The translations under genes were made by a program, and so were the position numbers. Under the pieces are notes generated by a model, which saw nothing but the letters and a program-made list of their open reading frames with translations, searched no databases and was not told where the DNA came from. From Blastomonas sp. SL216 (GTDB taxonomy: Bacteria; Pseudomonadota; Alphaproteobacteria; Sphingomonadales; Sphingomonadaceae), in assembly GCA_026625625.1 (NCBI GenBank), contig CP113055.1, positions 2,296,501 through 2,360,500 on the forward strand: DNA of 64,000 nucleotides, in the 5' to 3' direction. Of this stretch, positions 60,689 through 64,000 are shown in pieces (position 1 is the stretch's first letter; each line of letters begins with the position of its first letter).

Positions 60689-61603
60689 ATGGACTATGAT
60701 TATATCCCGCTCCCCCAGCGCCAGCCGCTGAAATGGCCGAACGGGGCGCGTGTCGCGCTGATCCTCACCTTCAACCTTGAAACCTGGGACCTCACCAAGG
60801 ATACCGACAAGCCCTATTATGCCGGCGGTCCCGCGATCCTGCCCGATGTGCTGCCCGGCAACACGCCCGATTTCCCCAATTTCACCTGGCGCGAATATGG
60901 CCAGCGTGTCGGCATCTGGCGCTTGTTCGACCTGTTCGACCAGCTGGGCGCGAAGGCCAGCTGCACCACCAACGCGGTGACCTTCCAGCGGCGCAAGGCG
61001 ATGACCGATGCGGTGCTGGAGCGCGGCTGGGAACTGCTCACCCACAATTGGGAACAGGGCGAGCTGCTGACCAATTTCGCGCATGAGCCCGAAAAGGAGC
61101 GCGACATCATCCTGCGATCGCTCGCCGAGTTCGAAAAGCATACGGGCCGCAAATCCAAGGGCTGGCTGTCGAGCTCGCTGCGCGGGACGATGCAGACCGC
61201 CGATATTCTCGCCGAGCAGGGCTGCACCTTCTACTGCGACATCATGAACGACGATCAGCCGTACCTGCTGCGCACCCCCAACGGCCCGATCGTGTCGGTG
61301 CCCTATTCGAACGAGATCAACGACTTCACCTTCATCACCCGCAAGAATTTCACCACCGATCAGTTTGCACAGGCGCTGATCGAGGAGCTGGACGTGCTGT
61401 ACGAGGAAGGCGCGGTCACCGGGCGGATCATGAATGTCGGGCTGCACCCGCATGTCTCGGGCCGCGCGCACCGCATCCGCGCCATCCGTGAGTTCATCCA
61501 GCATGCGCAGTCGCTGCCGGGCGTGTGGTGGGCGACGCGCGAGGAGATTGCCGACTGGTATCTGGCGAACCATGAGAGCCATATTCCGGGGCAGCTGGGA
61601 TGA
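60689..61603 (+). CDS. Polysaccharide deacetylase family protein (PuuE/PgdA-like)
   Basis: A 304-residue carbohydrate-esterase-4-fold enzyme. The first strand 'RVALILTFNLETWDLTKDTDKPYYAGG' is of the PuuE (allantoinase) and HpPgdA type. The metal site includes 'ELLTHNWEQGELLTNFAHEPEKERDII', and the late 'NVGLHPHVSGRAHRIRAI' motif is diagnostic of that subgroup. It would remove an acyl group or open a ring amide, not necessarily on a sugar. It lies 31 bases after the FAD oxidase, with an AGAGG site at good spacing, and overlaps the next gene (ATGA). Confidence 0.87.
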   Translation: MDYDYIPLPQRQPLKWPNGARVALILTFNLETWDLTKDTDKPYYAGGPAILPDVLPGNTPDFPNFTWREYGQRVGIWRLFDLFDQLGAKASCTTNAVTFQRRKAMTDAVLERGWELLTHNWEQGELLTNFAHEPEKERDIILRSLAEFEKHTGRKSKGWLSSSLRGTMQTADILAEQGCTFYCDIMNDDQPYLLRTPNGPIVSVPYSNEINDFTFITRKNFTTDQFAQALIEELDVLYEEGAVTGRIMNVGLHPHVSGRAHRIRAIREFIQHAQSLPGVWWATREEIADWYLANHESHIPGQLG

Positions 61604-62748
61604 GCAGCCCACACATCCTGATCGCTGGCGGCGGGATTGGCGGGCTGACGGCGGCCGCCGCGCTGGCGCAGGCAGGCTTTGCGGTCACCGTGCTGGAGGC
61701 TGCCCCCGAGTTCGGCGAGATCGGCGCGGGCGTGACGCTATCGCCGAATGCGATGCGCGGCTTCGATTTCACGGGCTGCATGGAAGCAGTCGCCGCCGCC
61801 GGGGTCGAGCCCAAGCGCCAACGCATCCAGCACTGGCAGGATGGCCGCGCGCTGCTGACGCTCGAGCGGGCCGATGCGCGCGAGAAATACGGCGCGCCCT
61901 ATGTCTACATCCACCGCGCCGATCTGCACGCGATCCTGGTCGAAACCGCGCGAAGGGCGGGCGTTGTGCTGCGTGCAGGCGCGCAGGTGGTGGCGAGCGA
62001 AGGCACGACCGTTAAGCTCGCCAATGGCGAGACGGTGGACGGCGATGTGCTGGTCGGTGCCGATGGGCTCAAATCCGCGATACGTGACCGGTTCGAGCCG
62101 GTTTCTGCCCATTTCACCGGGCATGTCGCCTGGCGCGCGGTGGTACCGGTGACCGATGCGCTGCGCCCGCTCGTCGACTGGCCGGGCATCCATATCGGCC
62201 CGGGCAAGATGATCACCCGCTATCCGGTGCGCGGATCGACCCTGCTCAACATGGTGTTCTTCGCGCGGCAGGGTGGCTGGCAGGACGATGGCTGGACCAT
62301 CCCCGCAGTGCCTGGCGAATTGCGCGCGCTCTATGCCGATTGGGAACCGGAGGTGCAGGCGATGATTGCGGCGGCCGAAGCCGTACCGCATTTCCGCTGG
62401 GCACTGAACGCACGCCAGCCGCTGACGAGCTGGATCGTCGATGACCGGGTGACGCTGCTCGGCGATGCAGCGCATGCGATGACGCCGTTCCTGGGACACG
62501 GTGCGGCCTGTGCCATCGAGGATGCGGTGGTGCTGGCGCGCGCGCTGGCAGCCTCTGCCACGCCAGAAGAGGGCCTGCAGCGCTATCAGGCTGCGCGGAT
62601 CGAGCGCACGACGTTTATCCAGGCCGAATCCAATGCCAATGCCGATCGGATGCAGGGCCAGGAGACCGACCTGTTCGGGCTGGGCGAGTTGCGCAATGAA
62701 GAGACGCTCGGCCTGTTCGACTATGACTGCCGCACCGTTGCGGTGTAA
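61600..62748 (+). CDS. FAD-dependent monooxygenase (salicylate-hydroxylase-like)
   Basis: A 382-residue group A flavoprotein hydroxylase. It has 'HILIAGGGIGGLTAAAALAQAG' at the N-terminus, 'DVLVGADGLKSAIRDRF' in the middle and 'VTLLGDAAHAMTPFLGHGAACAIEDAVVL' near 290. It is close in type to salicylate hydroxylase and 3-hydroxybenzoate 6-hydroxylase, which act on aromatic acids. Its start overlaps the deacetylase stop by four bases, so the two are coupled. Confidence 0.9.
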   Translation: MSSPHILIAGGGIGGLTAAAALAQAGFAVTVLEAAPEFGEIGAGVTLSPNAMRGFDFTGCMEAVAAAGVEPKRQRIQHWQDGRALLTLERADAREKYGAPYVYIHRADLHAILVETARRAGVVLRAGAQVVASEGTTVKLANGETVDGDVLVGADGLKSAIRDRFEPVSAHFTGHVAWRAVVPVTDALRPLVDWPGIHIGPGKMITRYPVRGSTLLNMVFFARQGGWQDDGWTIPAVPGELRALYADWEPEVQAMIAAAEAVPHFRWALNARQPLTSWIVDDRVTLLGDAAHAMTPFLGHGAACAIEDAVVLARALAASATPEEGLQRYQAARIERTTFIQAESNANADRMQGQETDLFGLGELRNEETLGLFDYDCRTVAV

Positions 62749-62761
62749 GGATTTTGAGCAC

Positions 62762-64000
62762 ATGACGACCCTTCCCCTGCCGTTTGACGGCCACCCGGTT
62801 TGCGACGCCACGCGCGCCTTTCTCGCGCGCCCGCACCGGCTGTTCATCAACGGCGCCTGGTGCGATGCCAGCGGCGATGGCTGGATGGAGACGCGCGATC
62901 CGGCGACAGGCCTGGTGGTGGCGCGCTTTGCCGTGGGCGAGGCCGCTGATGTCAACGCAGCGGTCGTCGCGGCGCGCAATGCCTTCGATGGCGGCTGGGC
63001 GCGGTCGCAGCCCGCCTATCGCGCTGCACTGCTGCGCAGGCTCGCCGATCTGATGCAGCGCGACGCACAGATGCTCGCCGAACTCGAGGTGATCGACAGC
63101 GGCATGCCGATGTTCATCGCCAGCCTGACGGTGAGCAACTGCGTCGAGATGCTGCATTATTATGCAGGGCTGGCCGGGATCATCGAGGGCACCACGACCA
63201 CCCCGCCCGCGCATGTCAGCATGGAGGCCGAGGCGCTGACCTATACGCTGCGCGAACCGGTCGGGGTCGCCGCGCATATCATCCCCTGGAACGTGCCGCT
63301 GTCGATGGCGATCCTGAAGCTCGCCCCCGCGCTGGCTGCCGGGTGCACCAATATCGTCAAGCCCAGCGAAGAGACACCGCTCACCGCCCTCGCCCTGGCC
63401 GATCTGGTGGCAGAGGCAGGCTTTCCCGCGGGCGTCGTGAACATCGTCAACGGCACCGGTGGCAGCGTCGGCGCGGCGCTGGCCGGGCATCCGGGGATCG
63501 ACAAGGTGGCGTTCACCGGATCGACCGCGACCGGACGGCGGATCGTCGAGGCGGCGCTCGGCAACCTCAAGAAGGTGACGCTGGAACTGGGCGGCAAGTC
63601 GCCCGTCGTGGTGATGCCCGATGCGGACCTGTCGATCGCCATTCCCGGTGTCGCAATGGCGACCTATTTCCTCGGCGGGCAGAACTGCATGGCGGGCACG
63701 CGCATCTTTGCGCATGCCGATATCTATCAGGAACTGATCGAAGGGCTGGTCGCCTTTTCGCAAGGCCTGGTCGTCGATCATGGCCTGGCTCCCGGCTGCA
63801 TGATCGGGCCGATGGTCTCGCAGGCGCATGCCGCCAAGGTGATGGGTTATATCGCGCGCGGCCTGAGCGAGGGTGCGACACTGCGCACCGGCGGGCAGCG
63901 GCTGGACCGACCCGGCAATTTCATCGCGCCAACCATATTCACCGCGACCACCCCTGACATGGGGATCGTCGCTGACGAGATTTTCGGTCCCGTCATGGCG
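62762..64000 (+). CDS. Aldehyde dehydrogenase, 3' end beyond the window
   Basis: The first 413 residues of an ALDH, cut by the window edge. The catalytic Glu is in 'VTLELGGKSPVVV' and Cys in 'FLGGQNCMAGTRIFA', and 'VAFTGSTATGRRIV' binds the cofactor. It reads 'PTIFTATTPDMGIVADEIF' near the right edge. It lies 13 bases after the monooxygenase stop. It is similar in type to the ALDH at 57438, so two steps or two substrates of the pathway may need one. Confidence 0.92.
   Translation, partial: MTTLPLPFDGHPVCDATRAFLARPHRLFINGAWCDASGDGWMETRDPATGLVVARFAVGEAADVNAAVVAARNAFDGGWARSQPAYRAALLRRLADLMQRDAQMLAELEVIDSGMPMFIASLTVSNCVEMLHYYAGLAGIIEGTTTTPPAHVSMEAEALTYTLREPVGVAAHIIPWNVPLSMAILKLAPALAAGCTNIVKPSEETPLTALALADLVAEAGFPAGVVNIVNGTGGSVGAALAGHPGIDKVAFTGSTATGRRIVEAALGNLKKVTLELGGKSPVVVMPDADLSIAIPGVAMATYFLGGQNCMAGTRIFAHADIYQELIEGLVAFSQGLVVDHGLAPGCMIGPMVSQAHAAKVMGYIARGLSEGATLRTGGQRLDRPGNFIAPTIFTATTPDMGIVADEIFGPVMA

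Overview
The window looks like the chromosome of a GC-rich alphaproteobacterium of the order Sphingomonadales (Sphingomonadaceae, for example a Blastomonas, Sphingopyxis or Sphingobium relative). This is inferred from the gene order argS-SPOR-nagZ-scpA-scpB-tatA-tatB-tatC, the APH-fold homoserine kinase next to ispH and rnhA, the UbiK/TspO/TlyA neighbourhood, heavy GTG/TTG start use and the repeated palindromes between genes. No rRNA, tRNA, CRISPR array, insertion sequence or prophage was seen.

Positions 1-49,500 are mostly housekeeping. In order: a membrane haem protein with a PepSY partner (37-994); an extensin-like lipoprotein and a LOG-family nucleotidase; proC, YbjN, ubiK, tspO and tlyA on the minus strand; a 1.4-kb gap (6332-7770) holding a small-ORF transcript with a perfect anti-anti-Shine-Dalgarno sequence, several palindromic repeats and an AT-richer stretch; adenosine kinase; the argS-to-tatC operon; ispH-thrB-rnhA; a glycosyltransferase; a hydrolase and selO with overlapping divergent start codons; a DUF445 protein and an HAE-1 RND efflux pair; a GlsB-like stress protein; a sulfotransferase-like gene divergent from a TPR/aspartyl beta-hydroxylase; an FrhB/BciB-like flavoprotein; a STAS / metallo-hydrolase / CHASE2-PP2C signalling operon; a citrate-lyase-beta-like gene; an exported amidase; alkaline phosphatase; ppc; and a polysaccharide flippase.

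A compact accessory island at 45,549-47,330 carries a predicted nuclease toxin (Endonuclea_NS_2 type) translationally coupled to a putative immunity gene, plus one more small unknown gene. The immunity gene is visibly AT-richer than its surroundings.

From 49,546 to the right edge lies a dense catabolic cluster of at least twelve enzymes arranged in four alternating blocks: an arylmalonate-decarboxylase/maleate-isomerase-like protein, two FAD aromatic-type monooxygenases, a MaoC hydratase, a large alpha/beta hydrolase, a Tat-exported flavin amine oxidase, a beta-lactamase-fold hydrolase, a Tat-exported DUF1838 protein, two aldehyde dehydrogenases, a VAO-type FAD oxidase and a PuuE-type deacetylase. 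No regulator, transporter or ring-cleavage dioxygenase is visible in it. I could not match the set to a named pathway, so it is the best candidate here for an undescribed system. The tatABC genes in the same window would serve its two Tat substrates.
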